From JBEVJC01 sp040510375 (GTDB lineage Bacteria; Bacteroidota; Bacteroidia; Chitinophagales; Chitinophagaceae), in the NCBI GenBank assembly GCA_040510375.1, contig JBEVJC010000012.1, positions 496,001-560,000 of the forward strand: a DNA stretch of 64,000 bases, in the 5' to 3' direction. The translations under genes and the position numbers were made by a program. The notes beneath the pieces are model-generated. The model had not been told where the DNA came from. It did no database searches and worked only from the letters and a program-made list of their open reading frames with translations. Of this stretch, positions 35,946-44,107 are shown one piece after another; positions within the stretch are counted from its first letter, which is position 1, and the number at the start of each line of letters is the position of its first letter.

Positions 35946-36897
35946 TGGTCTTTAGTATCCGGGAAAGGACAGACTGTGCGGCCCATACGCGGTTGGCTGC
36001 TTCGGAAGTGACCAGGCTGTTTGGCCCGTCCAGTACCTCATCGCTCAGTTCCACATTACGTCGTACGGGCAGGCAGTGCATCACTTTTGCATTGTTGGTT
36101 GCTTCCAGTTTTTTGTTTGTCAGCATCCATTTGGGATCACTCTCATAGATTTTGCCATAATCTTTATAGGTGCTCCAGTTCTTGACATATACGAAATCTG
36201 CATTTTTCAGGGCTTCGTCCTGGTCGTGCGTAATGGTGGCGCCCTTCGTGAATTCTTCGTTCAGTTCATAATCCTCGGGGTGGGTAATCACGAAGTCGGC
36301 CTTATCCCAGGCATTCACCCATTGGGAGAAACTATTGGCCACACATTGTGGAAGTGCCTTTACATGCGGCGCCCAGCTCATCACGATTTTAGGGCGACGG
36401 GCCGCTGTATTGAAGTTTTCTTCAATGGTGATGATATCGGTGAGTGATTGCAAGGGGTGCAGGGTGGAGCTTTCGAGACTCACAACCGGGATGCCTGCAT
36501 ATCTGATAAGCTGTTTAATGTAGAGTTCACTGTAGTCGTCGTCCCTGTTTTTGAGTGAGGGAAATGTCCTCACGGCAAGGATATCAAAATATTTTCCGAA
36601 AACGGGGGCGGCGTCTTTGACATGTTCGACGGTGGACCCGCTCATGATGGCTTCTTCTTCAAATTCCAGGGCCCATCCTTCGCTGCTGATATTAAAAACC
36701 AGTGCTTCCATTCCCAGGTTCTGTGCCGCTATCTGGGTACTCAGCCTGGTACGCATACTGGGGTTCAGGAACAGGCAGCCGATACGTTTGTTGGCGCCAA
36801 GTGTTTTATCGGTTAGTGGAGAAGCTTTGTAAGACAACGCCTGTTGTACCAGCGCGTCTATATTTTCAACATCATTAACAGAAATAAATTGTTTCAA
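35938..36897 (-). CDS. argF': N-acylornithine carbamoyltransferase (SOTCase/AOTCase type)
   Basis: This 319-residue enzyme transfers a carbamoyl group to an N-acylated ornithine, making N-acylcitrulline. The carbamoyl-phosphate motif SMRTR is at about residues 47-51. HPLQSLTD lies near 148, and the late HCLPVRRN replaces the HCLP loop of ordinary ArgF. It is typical of the Bacteroidota and Xanthomonas enzymes rather than ordinary ornithine carbamoyltransferase. Residue 90, reported as Pro in the Bacteroides succinyl-specific enzyme and equivalent to Glu92 in the Xanthomonas acetyl-specific enzyme, appears to be Val here (GSTVEH), which argues against acetylornithine. This alignment is by eye. 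Confidence 0.92.
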   Translation of the reverse strand: MKQFISVNDVENIDALVQQALSYKASPLTDKTLGANKRIGCLFLNPSMRTRLSTQIAAQNLGMEALVFNISSEGWALEFEEEAIMSGSTVEHVKDAAPVFGKYFDILAVRTFPSLKNRDDDYSELYIKQLIRYAGIPVVSLESSTLHPLQSLTDIITIEENFNTAARRPKIVMSWAPHVKALPQCVANSFSQWVNAWDKADFVITHPEDYELNEEFTKGATITHDQDEALKNADFVYVKNWSTYKDYGKIYESDPKWMLTNKKLEATNNAKVMHCLPVRRNVELSDEVLDGPNSLVTSEAANRVWAAQSVLSRILKTNG

Positions 36898-36924
36898 CTT
36901 ATCTGGTTTAAATATTATGCTAGT

Positions 36925-38139
36925 TTAGTCTTCCTGTTTGCCATCTTCCAAATTGCCGGTTTCCGGGTTACTATCGTCCGGTAAAGCCTCCGGTTTTTCC
37001 TCTTCCAGTTTGCCAACTTCTTCAAGGATCGCTTCGATCAGGGACTCTGCATCGCGTTTCTTCAGAGCAAGGGAGGGGAGAAGCCGGATCACGTTTGGTT
37101 TTGCTTCACCGGTAAAAATTTTTTGTTCAAACAATAAATTCTTTTTAAGGTCAGCCAGTTTGGCACTCACATCGAAGCCGATCATCAGGCCACGGCCGCG
37201 AACGTTCTCTATACCTGGGATCTTTGCCAGTTCATCTTTCAGGTATTTGCCGATCATCACGGCATTTCCCATCAGCTTTTCTTCTTCGATTGTTTCAAGT
37301 ACAGCAAGGCAGGCAGCACAGGCAAGCGGGTTGCCACCAAAAGTAGTACCCAGCTGGAAATATTTTGGTTTTATAAACGGTGCGATGATCAGTCCTGCCA
37401 CAGGAAAACCATTACCCATTCCCTTGGCCATTGTGTAGATGTCGGCATTAACACCGGCGAAGTCGTGGCTGAAAAACTTTCCACTCCTTCCAAAACCGCA
37501 CTGCACTGCATCGGCAATATATATGGAACCATATTTATCACAAAGGGAGCGGATGAGTTTCAGGAAAGATTCGTTTGCCACGTTGATGCCACCCACACCC
37601 TGGATCCCTTCAATGATTACGGAAGAAATTTCGTTGCCGTGTTTTTTAAATGCGGCCTGCAATGCAGCTTCATCATTAAAAGGAAGGAAGATCACATTTT
37701 CGTTCTCGTTAACAGGGGCAACATAATTTTTATTGTCGGTTACCGCTACTGCGAGGGAAGTGCGGCCATGGAAGGATTTGGAGAAAGCGATAATTTTTTT
37801 GCGGTCGTTATGGAAGGACGCGAGTTTAAGAGCGTTTTCATTTGCTTCAGCACCGCTGTTACAAAGGAACAGCTGGTAATCTTCCTTGCCGGAAACCTTG
37901 CCCAGTTTGGCGGCAAGTTCCTGCTGGATCGGCATCTTAACCGAGTTGGAATAGAAGGCGATCTTTTCAAGCTGGTCTTCGATCCGTTTCACCCAATGAG
38001 GATGTGTATGTCCGATACTGATCACAGCGTGGCCACCATATAGGTCGAGGTACTGTTCGCCGTTGCTATCCCATACGTAGGAGCCCTTGGCTTTTACAAT
38101 TGAAACGTCTTGCAGTGGATAGACATCGAAAAGATTCAT
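36925..38139 (-). CDS. argD: N-acylornithine aminotransferase (ArgD)
   Basis: This 404-residue PLP-dependent class III aminotransferase converts N-acylglutamate semialdehyde to N-acylornithine. The PLP lysine lies in YTMAKGMGNG (about residue 240), and ADAVQCGFGRSG precedes it. The last about 35 residues form an acidic, Pro/Glu/Asp-rich tail unlike the rest of the protein and beyond the normal ArgD end. It sits between argC (119-nt gap) and argF' (27-nt gap). Confidence 0.95.
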   Translation of the reverse strand: MNLFDVYPLQDVSIVKAKGSYVWDSNGEQYLDLYGGHAVISIGHTHPHWVKRIEDQLEKIAFYSNSVKMPIQQELAAKLGKVSGKEDYQLFLCNSGAEANENALKLASFHNDRKKIIAFSKSFHGRTSLAVAVTDNKNYVAPVNENENVIFLPFNDEAALQAAFKKHGNEISSVIIEGIQGVGGINVANESFLKLIRSLCDKYGSIYIADAVQCGFGRSGKFFSHDFAGVNADIYTMAKGMGNGFPVAGLIIAPFIKPKYFQLGTTFGGNPLACAACLAVLETIEEEKLMGNAVMIGKYLKDELAKIPGIENVRGRGLMIGFDVSAKLADLKKNLLFEQKIFTGEAKPNVIRLLPSLALKKRDAESLIEAILEEVGKLEEEKPEALPDDSNPETGNLEDGKQED

Positions 38140-38258
38140 GCTGGAAATTTATTGCGATCGGTCGTCAAAGCTTTCGCCTCACTTTGATTCGCGTTGTTTG
38201 AAATTCGGATTATGTATTGATCGTATGGCAAACCGGAAACAGCTTTCGTTGCGTACCG

Positions 38259-39254
38259 TTAAAAATAATTCGCTTTCAGTCTCAGTCCGGTTTGTTCGTC
38301 CAGCCCAAGTACCAGGTTCATGTTTTGTACAGCCTGTCCGCTGGCTCCCTTCAACAGGTTGTCCAGTGCAGAATGTACCACCAGTTTATTACCCGCTTTT
38401 TCCAGCTGGATCACAACCTTGTTGGTATTCACCACCTGTTTCAGGAAAATTGGTTCTTTACTTACAGCTACAAAGGGGTGGCCGGAATAATAATCATTAA
38501 AAAGAACAAACAATTCAACCGCGCTCAGGTCGGTGGCGATGGTGGAGCTGACAAAAATCCCCCGGGTGAAATCGCCCCGCCAGGGTACAAAATTAAGGTC
38601 TATCCCGCCATCTGGTTCCAGTTGCAGCAATGATTCACCGATCTCTGCAAGGTGTTGGTGTGTAAGTGTTTTATAAGCCTGGATATTGTTCGACCTCCAG
38701 CTGAAATGGGAAGAGGCGGATAAAGACTGCCCTGCACCGGTGGATCCGGTGATCCCTGTTGTATAAATGTCCTTAAGGAGACCTTCTTTAGCCAGTGGCA
38801 GCAGGCCCAGCTGGATGGTAGTGGCGAAACATCCCGGGTTGGCAATATTGCCTGCCTTGCGGATCTTGTCGCGGTTCAGTTCGGGAAGTCCGTACACAAA
38901 TTTCCGGTCGCCAATGGAAGACTGGGCCGATAAACGGAAATCATTGGCCAGGTCAATAATCCTGACAGACGCCGGGAACTTATTTTCTTCCAGGAATTTC
39001 CTTGACTCGCCATGTCCCAGGCAAAGGAACAGGATGTCGATACCGGTTTTTAATTCATCGGTAAACCGGAGATCGGTATCACCAAGAAGATCCTGGTGCA
39101 CGGTATAAACCGGCTGGCCGGCATTACTGCGGCTATGGATAAAGGAAAGATTAACGCCAGGGTGGTTGACGAGTAAACGAATAAGTTCGCCACCGGTATA
39201 TCCTGCGCCACCAATGATCCCAACATTTGCTTTACTTTCCATATCCGTTTTCAT
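38259..39254 (-). CDS. argC: N-acyl-gamma-glutamyl-phosphate reductase
   Basis: This 331-residue NADPH-dependent reductase makes N-acylglutamate semialdehyde. It has the Rossmann motif GIIGGAGYTGGEL near the N-terminus and the catalytic Cys in NPGCFATT (about residue 141). Two starts are possible (39254 or 39242); both overlap the end of argG, indicating coupling. The following gap to argD (119 nt) is the largest inside the operon. Confidence 0.96.
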   Translation of the reverse strand: MKTDMESKANVGIIGGAGYTGGELIRLLVNHPGVNLSFIHSRSNAGQPVYTVHQDLLGDTDLRFTDELKTGIDILFLCLGHGESRKFLEENKFPASVRIIDLANDFRLSAQSSIGDRKFVYGLPELNRDKIRKAGNIANPGCFATTIQLGLLPLAKEGLLKDIYTTGITGSTGAGQSLSASSHFSWRSNNIQAYKTLTHQHLAEIGESLLQLEPDGGIDLNFVPWRGDFTRGIFVSSTIATDLSAVELFVLFNDYYSGHPFVAVSKEPIFLKQVVNTNKVVIQLEKAGNKLVVHSALDNLLKGASGQAVQNMNLVLGLDEQTGLRLKANYF

Positions 39255-40443
39255 TGTCGGTTTTGACCAGGTGATACATCATGGTCTGGTTACCAAAAAT
39301 CCGGCTGAAGCCTTTTACGTCTTCACCGGTAAAACCGGTATTCATTTCACCATATTTTCCAAACCTGCTGTTCATCAGGTCGTATTTACTTTCAATACCA
39401 ATCACCTGGAAACGATAGGGCTGGAGGAGTACAAACACATCACCGGTTACATTACGCTGGCTTGTTTCCAGGTAGGCTTCTATATCGCGCATCACCGGAT
39501 CAAGGATCTGGCCTTCGTGTAACCAGTTGCCATAAAATGTGGCAAGCTGGTCTTTCCAGTTCAGCTGCCATTTTGTAAGCACATGTTTTTCCAGTGCATG
39601 GTGTGCCTTGATAATAACCATGGGCGCTGCAGCTTCAAAACCAACACGCCCCTTGATACCGATAATGGTATCACCCACATGGATATCACGGCCAATGCCG
39701 AATGGTCCTGCAATTGCCTGAAGCGACCGGATTGCATCGGAAGGATGTTTGTATGAATGATCGTTGACACCGGTCAGTTGTCCCTTTTCAAAATGTAATT
39801 TAACTTCTTCCGGATCGGTCTTTGTTACCTGGGTTGGCCAGGCTTCTTCGGGCAGCACTCCTTTCGATGAAAGAGTTTCCTTTCCACCTACACTGGTTCC
39901 CCACAGACCTTTGTTTATTGAGTACGCCGCTTTTTCAAAATTCATATCCACCCCTTTTTCACGGAGGTATTCGATCTCGGCCTCGCGGCTCAGTTTAAGA
40001 TCGCGGATCGGGGTGATGATCTCCACACCTGGGATCATCACATGGAAGATCATATCAAAACGAACCTGGTCATTACCCGCACCGGTACTTCCGTGCGCCA
40101 CTGCGTCTGCGCGGATTTCCTCTGCATATGACGCGATGTGTAAAGCCTGGCTCAGCCGTTCTGCCGATACACTCAGCGGATAAGTATTATTCTTCAGTAC
40201 GTTTCCGTAAATAAGATATTTCAGAATGCTATCGTAATAGCTGTGAACAGCATTAACTGTTTTATGGGATTTGACCCCGAGTTTATAGGCATGTGCTTCC
40301 ACCGCACGCAATTCATCTTCTGTAAAACCACCTGTATCCACGATGATACTATGCACTTCATATCCGAGATCGCCCGCGAGATATTTAACGCAAAACGATG
40401 TATCCAATCCTCCACTGAAACCTAAAACGACTTTTTTTGACAT
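39232..40443 (-). CDS. argG: Argininosuccinate synthase
   Basis: This 403-residue ligase condenses citrulline and aspartate with ATP. The P-loop-like motif GFSGGLDTSFC is at residues 8-18 and HGSTGAGNDQVRFD near 117. The position next to the GNAT gene (14 nt) and argC (overlap) fits the operon. Confidence 0.97.
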   Translation of the reverse strand: MSKKVVLGFSGGLDTSFCVKYLAGDLGYEVHSIIVDTGGFTEDELRAVEAHAYKLGVKSHKTVNAVHSYYDSILKYLIYGNVLKNNTYPLSVSAERLSQALHIASYAEEIRADAVAHGSTGAGNDQVRFDMIFHVMIPGVEIITPIRDLKLSREAEIEYLREKGVDMNFEKAAYSINKGLWGTSVGGKETLSSKGVLPEEAWPTQVTKTDPEEVKLHFEKGQLTGVNDHSYKHPSDAIRSLQAIAGPFGIGRDIHVGDTIIGIKGRVGFEAAAPMVIIKAHHALEKHVLTKWQLNWKDQLATFYGNWLHEGQILDPVMRDIEAYLETSQRNVTGDVFVLLQPYRFQVIGIESKYDLMNSRFGKYGEMNTGFTGEDVKGFSRIFGNQTMMYHLVKTDNENGYGK

Positions 40444-40457
40444 CTGCTAACCCTGAT

Positions 40458-41189
40458 TTAAAAATGTAAAAAGTAATGCAGCAATGATTTTCTTGGGCGG
40501 CCGCTGCCCCCTCTGTTATCTTTATCTTTTTTTTCGTTGTCTTTCTTCATGAATGGTGCCAGTAGTTTCCATTGTTTAAAACGCAGCAGGCGTTCGAAAA
40601 GTTTTGCGTTGTCCTGGAAGTACTCCTTTGTTTCCTCGGGTTCATAATGATCCTTCGGATCGAAGAGCATGGCTGTACACATACAGTTCTTACGATCCTT
40701 CCCCATCAGGATCTCGTAGTTCACACAACTTTTACAACCGGCCCAGAAAGCTTCATCCTGTGTGAGCTCTGAATAAGTAACAGGTTCGTAGCCGAGATCG
40801 CTGTTGATCTTCATTACTGCAAGTCCGGTGGTAAGTCCGAAAATTTTTGACTCCGGATATTTTTCCCGGGAAAGTTTGAAGATGCGTTCCTTGATGGATT
40901 TTGCCACGCCGCTTTTTCGAAAAGCCGGTGCAACGATCAGGCCACTGTTGGCAACATATTCGCCATGGCTCCAGGTTTCGATATAACAAAACCCTACCCA
41001 TTCGCCGGTAGCTGTAACCGCGATCACGGCCTTGCCTTCGCCGATTTTATCTTCAATGTATTGGGGCGATCGTTTTGCAATGCCGGTACCGCGGGCCCTG
41101 GCCGAAGCTTCCATTTCGTCGGTGATGATCGTCGAGTATTTTTTATCATCAAGAGTCGCAACTCTTACAATGATCTGTTGATTGTCCAC
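40458..41189 (-). CDS. GNAT acyltransferase, probable N-acylglutamate synthase of the operon
   Basis: This 243-residue protein is taken from the GTG at 41189; an ATG at 41234 would add 15 hydrophobic residues that look untranslated. The GNAT core spans about 8-150, with the acyl-CoA loop in VAPAFRKSGVAKS (about residue 90). A second part has an unusual Cys set (CKSC, then CMC about 17 residues later), and the C-terminus is very basic. It is the first gene of a complete arginine operon that otherwise lacks argA/argJ. Related Bacteroidota GNATs have been shown to act as N-acylglutamate (succinyl) synthases, so this is the best assignment. Confidence 0.8.
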   Translation of the reverse strand: MDNQQIIVRVATLDDKKYSTIITDEMEASARARGTGIAKRSPQYIEDKIGEGKAVIAVTATGEWVGFCYIETWSHGEYVANSGLIVAPAFRKSGVAKSIKERIFKLSREKYPESKIFGLTTGLAVMKINSDLGYEPVTYSELTQDEAFWAGCKSCVNYEILMGKDRKNCMCTAMLFDPKDHYEPEETKEYFQDNAKLFERLLRFKQWKLLAPFMKKDNEKKDKDNRGGSGRPRKSLLHYFLHF

Positions 41190-41252
41190 TATTAAAAGAA
41201 TTAGAATAAAAGGGCCACCATTCCTAAAAAACAAATTACGGGGAGAAATTCA

Positions 41253-41287
41253 CTGACAGGGACCAGGTGAGGGGTTCGTCCTGTCAG
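41253..41287 (-). promoter_or_regulatory. Inverted repeat in the arginine operon leader region
   Basis: CTGACAGG (41253-41260) and CCTGTCAG (41280-41287) are perfect complements, and the pairing extends by an AC/GT pair with one bulged G. It lies 64 nt before the GTG start of the first arginine gene. It could be an operator or a leader hairpin. No T-run follows, so it is not a simple terminator. Confidence 0.4.
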
Positions 41288-41407
41288 AATTCAGGACGGC
41301 GTCGAGGGAGGCAAAAGGTGAACAGGTCGTAACCTACGGCATATACGCCACTGGTTATAGGTGCGTGAAAGGCAAACTGCTTGGTATGTGTCAATATATT
41401 GTTCACG

Positions 41408-41426
41408 TTTACAAAACAATTGTAAA
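41408..41426. promoter_or_regulatory. TTTACA-N7-TGTAAA inverted repeat
   Basis: A 6-bp inverted repeat lies in the spacer shared by the divergent arginine operon and the small membrane protein gene, with a further TGTAAA half-site at 41433-41438. It is AT-rich, so chance occurrence is possible; the motif is recorded as a candidate regulator site. Confidence 0.25.
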
Positions 41427-41492
41427 TTGAGGTGTAAAGGTATATCAATAAATCAATTGACGACATAAAATTTTTGTTACAAAAACCCGGCT

Positions 41493-41912
41493 ATGGAAGG
41501 TATAAAACCTGCTAAACGATCCAATTTTTCCGGTATCCGGAAGTTTGTACTAACAGTTGTTATTTTAGTGGTGCTGGTACTTGCCGGTTTCGTCTACTGG
41601 AAATACTATTTCCCCTATACCAGTGACGGGGTGAAATCGGGTTACCTGAACTTCGCAGTAAGAAAGGGGCAGATCTTCAAAACCTACGAGGGCAAACTGA
41701 TCCAGGAAGGGATCCGCAGCCGGACTGCAGGAGCGATCCAGTCAAACGAATTTGAATTTTCTATCAGGGACAAAGCGGTGTTTGAGGTGCTCAAGCTGAA
41801 CAGCGGAAAGATCTTCGACCTGCATTATAAAGAGTACAACGGGGTGCTTCCCTGGAGAGGTAATAGCCGGTACATAGTGGATAGTATTATCAGTATGAGG
41901 GCGCCAAATTAG
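41493..41912 (+). CDS. Conserved small membrane-anchored protein, function unknown
   Basis: This 139-residue protein has a basic N-terminus and one transmembrane helix (about 18-38), followed by a soluble domain of about 95 residues. Similar Bacteroidota proteins are widespread, some mislabelled as 6-phosphogluconate dehydrogenase. Visible conserved-looking blocks are GQIFKTYEGKL, IQSNEFEFS and HYKEYNGVLPWRG. The domain probably faces the periplasm. It is divergent from the arginine operon and convergent with the RsmI-like gene. Confidence 0.85.
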   Translation: MEGIKPAKRSNFSGIRKFVLTVVILVVLVLAGFVYWKYYFPYTSDGVKSGYLNFAVRKGQIFKTYEGKLIQEGIRSRTAGAIQSNEFEFSIRDKAVFEVLKLNSGKIFDLHYKEYNGVLPWRGNSRYIVDSIISMRAPN

Positions 41913-41995
41913 GTCGCACTGTCACCCAATGGACAATCAACTGCATAATTTGTTAACGGCTTCAGTAAAGAAGTCGCAGGACACTTGCGTATCCT

Positions 41996-42700
41996 TTACC
42001 CCGCCATCAATAAAAAAATAGCCGGACGTTTATGCAGGTCTGTCTTTTCATTTCTCCAGGAGGCGATAGTCCTGGTCTTCACCCATTCTTTCTCGCCTGT
42101 CAGGTCTGCAGCAATGCATAACAGGGTAGAGTCGGCCGCATTTTTAAGGATCGTTTCAATCAGCTGGTTATTCCTGTAAGGCGTTTCTATAAAAATCTGG
42201 GTGCAGTTGTTTTTTTTAGAATCCAGTTCCAGGTCGCGGATTGCTTTAATGCGCAGCTGGTTATCGATTGGCAGGTAGCCGGTGAAACGGAACTGCTGGC
42301 CATTCATGCCACTGGCCATCAGAGCCAGCAGTATGGAACTGGGTCCGGTCAATGGTTTTACCAGTGCATCCAGCCGCTGTGCGGCAGCCACCAGGATTTG
42401 TCCCGGATCGGCCACACCCGGGCAGCCGGCTTCACTGATGATACCGATATTCAGTCCCGACTTCAGTCGCTCATTAAACATTTCAACCACTTCCCCTTCG
42501 GCTTTGTGAATAGTGAACCATTGGTAATCGTCGATTACCATTTCTTTCCACCATGATTTCAGGAACCTTCTTGCTGTGCGTTCATTCTCCACAAAAAATA
42601 CCTGGCATTGTTTCACCGCATCAAGCACATAGGGTGGGATGGCAGCCATTCCATTCTCATCGAGCACGGTCGGGATCAGGTACACTGTTCCGGTAGCCAT
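41996..42700 (-). CDS. RsmI-like SAM-dependent methyltransferase
   Basis: This 234-residue tetrapyrrole-methylase-fold protein resembles RsmI, which 2'-O-methylates C1402 of 16S rRNA. The SAM loop reads SEAGCPGVADPG (about residue 89), and a GPSSILLALMASGMNG block follows near 118. It lacks the C-terminal domain of E. coli RsmI and is shorter than typical RsmI, so it may be a Bacteroidota paralogue with another target. It starts just after the EI24 gene stop (2-nt gap), suggesting co-transcription. Confidence 0.87.
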   Translation of the reverse strand: MATGTVYLIPTVLDENGMAAIPPYVLDAVKQCQVFFVENERTARRFLKSWWKEMVIDDYQWFTIHKAEGEVVEMFNERLKSGLNIGIISEAGCPGVADPGQILVAAAQRLDALVKPLTGPSSILLALMASGMNGQQFRFTGYLPIDNQLRIKAIRDLELDSKKNNCTQIFIETPYRNNQLIETILKNAADSTLLCIAADLTGEKEWVKTRTIASWRNEKTDLHKRPAIFLLMAG

Positions 42701-42702
42701 AA

Positions 42703-43449
42703 TTATTTTTTTACTTTGTGAACGGTGAGTGTGCCTGCAACAATTGCATAGGCAGGGGCAACAACAATCACCACATGCAGGAGATAGAAAAGTATCCCGT
42801 TACCGGTAGCAAGGCCTTTATGTTGTCCGATGAAATGGATGGCCTGCGGCCGCGTGTAACCATTACGTGCGAAACCATAGTCGAGCATGGAGAATCCATA
42901 GTAATAACATTCCATGAGCAATACCACCAGGGGCATAATCCATCCAATAATGGGGATCAGCGAAAGGAACAGCAGGGCTACAAGGTAAAATGTTTGCCAG
43001 CCACAGTTGCGCAGGGCAGTGAGGATGCCTCTTGCCGATTCGGATTTGATATTTTTCCAGGACGGATTTTCCTGTTCATGTCCTTCAATAATGGATTCGG
43101 TCTTCCTGCTCAGCATGGCAAACAGCGGGGAACCGATGATCAGGCAGATATATTTGAAAAAGGAAAAATAAAAAAGCAGCAGGGTTAACCAGAACATCAG
43201 TCCCGAAAGGGTGAACAGGAAACCCAGGAAGCTGCTCTGTAATTGCTGGATCCAGTCGCTCAATCCGAGGATATGGGTAATATATTCCAGTACACTGGTG
43301 GCCGACTGGACGAAAAAATACATGCCGGTTATAAAAAGAATAGCATAGATCAGGCCAGGGATCAGCACCCATCTCCATAACTTATGCTGGATAATAAAGC
43401 GGTGTGCTTCCCCCCAGGATTGGGCGGTTATGACAATTTCTTTAAGCAA
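42703..43449 (-). CDS. EI24/CysZ-like membrane protein
   Basis: This 248-residue membrane protein has about four long hydrophobic segments (about 30-50, 70-105, 145-180, 205-240). The family includes the sulfate importer CysZ and eukaryotic EI24. No sulfate assimilation genes are nearby, so transport of sulfate is not supported by context. It is co-directional with the RsmI-like gene and divergent from the DNA glycosylase gene. Confidence 0.82.
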   Translation of the reverse strand: MLKEIVITAQSWGEAHRFIIQHKLWRWVLIPGLIYAILFITGMYFFVQSATSVLEYITHILGLSDWIQQLQSSFLGFLFTLSGLMFWLTLLLFYFSFFKYICLIIGSPLFAMLSRKTESIIEGHEQENPSWKNIKSESARGILTALRNCGWQTFYLVALLFLSLIPIIGWIMPLVVLLMECYYYGFSMLDYGFARNGYTRPQAIHFIGQHKGLATGNGILFYLLHVVIVVAPAYAIVAGTLTVHKVKK

Positions 43450-43453
43450 TGAC

Positions 43454-43461
43454 TAATTTTG
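43454..43461 (+). promoter_or_regulatory. -7 element for the 3-methyladenine glycosylase gene
   Basis: TAATTTTG matches TAnnTTTG and gives a leader of about 25 nt to the ATG at 43492. Confidence 0.5.
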
Positions 43462-43491
43462 TGCGGTAAATATAATAAGAGAACAGCTACA

Positions 43492-44106
43492 ATGGCGTCA
43501 TTAAAAAAGATCCCGCTTTCATTTTACCAGCGCGATGATGTATTGCTGGTGGCCCGTGAATTAATGGGCAAGATCCTCGTTACAAACCGCAACGGGATCC
43601 GTACATCCGGCCGCATTGTGGAGCTGGAAGCGTATGCAGGTGAGCACGATAAAGCATCACATGCAGTTGGTGGCCGTCGCACCGCACGTACCGAAGTCAT
43701 GTATGAAGAAGGAGGTCTCGCCTATGTATACCTCTGTTACGGGATCCATCATCTCTTTAATGTTATTACAAATAAAAAAGACCGGCCGCATGCGATCCTT
43801 GTCAGGGCTATCGAACCGATCGACGGAATAACCGATATGCTCATCCGCACCGGGAAAAAAAAGGCTGATTATACGCTCACCCGTGGTCCGGGTAATGTGA
43901 GCAAGGCTCTTGGCATTCATACCATTGATACACGCACACCGCTCAATGGCAACGAGATTTACCTGGCTGACGATGGTTTCCGTTATCCGAAAGATTTAAT
44001 CGGTACCTCACCAAGGATCGGTGTCGATTACGCGGGCGAGGATGCAAAACTGCCCTACCGGTTTTATGTAAAGGGTAACCCGTATGTAAGTGGTAAGCCG
44101 AAGTGA
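43492..44106 (+). CDS. DNA-3-methyladenine glycosylase (AAG/Mpg family)
   Basis: This 204-residue base-excision repair glycosylase removes alkylated and deaminated purines. The start at 43492 fits the family opening (KKIPLSFYQRDDVLLVARELMGK); the frame from 43459 would cross the promoter element. Marks are the VELEAYAGEHDKASHA catalytic Glu region near residue 43, YLCYGIHHLFNV near 81 and GPGNVSKALGI near 128. It is convergent with the symporter gene, with a single nucleotide between the stops. Confidence 0.96.
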   Translation: MASLKKIPLSFYQRDDVLLVARELMGKILVTNRNGIRTSGRIVELEAYAGEHDKASHAVGGRRTARTEVMYEEGGLAYVYLCYGIHHLFNVITNKKDRPHAILVRAIEPIDGITDMLIRTGKKKADYTLTRGPGNVSKALGIHTIDTRTPLNGNEIYLADDGFRYPKDLIGTSPRIGVDYAGEDAKLPYRFYVKGNPYVSGKPK

Positions 44107-44107
44107 A

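Noticed and set aside
37465..38043. 192-codon plus-strand frame opposite argD
   Set aside because: It lies wholly inside a well-supported argD gene, so it is a shadow frame.
41253..41287. Intrinsic terminator upstream of the arginine operon
   Set aside because: No U-tract follows the stem on either strand, so it is treated as a possible operator or leader hairpin.
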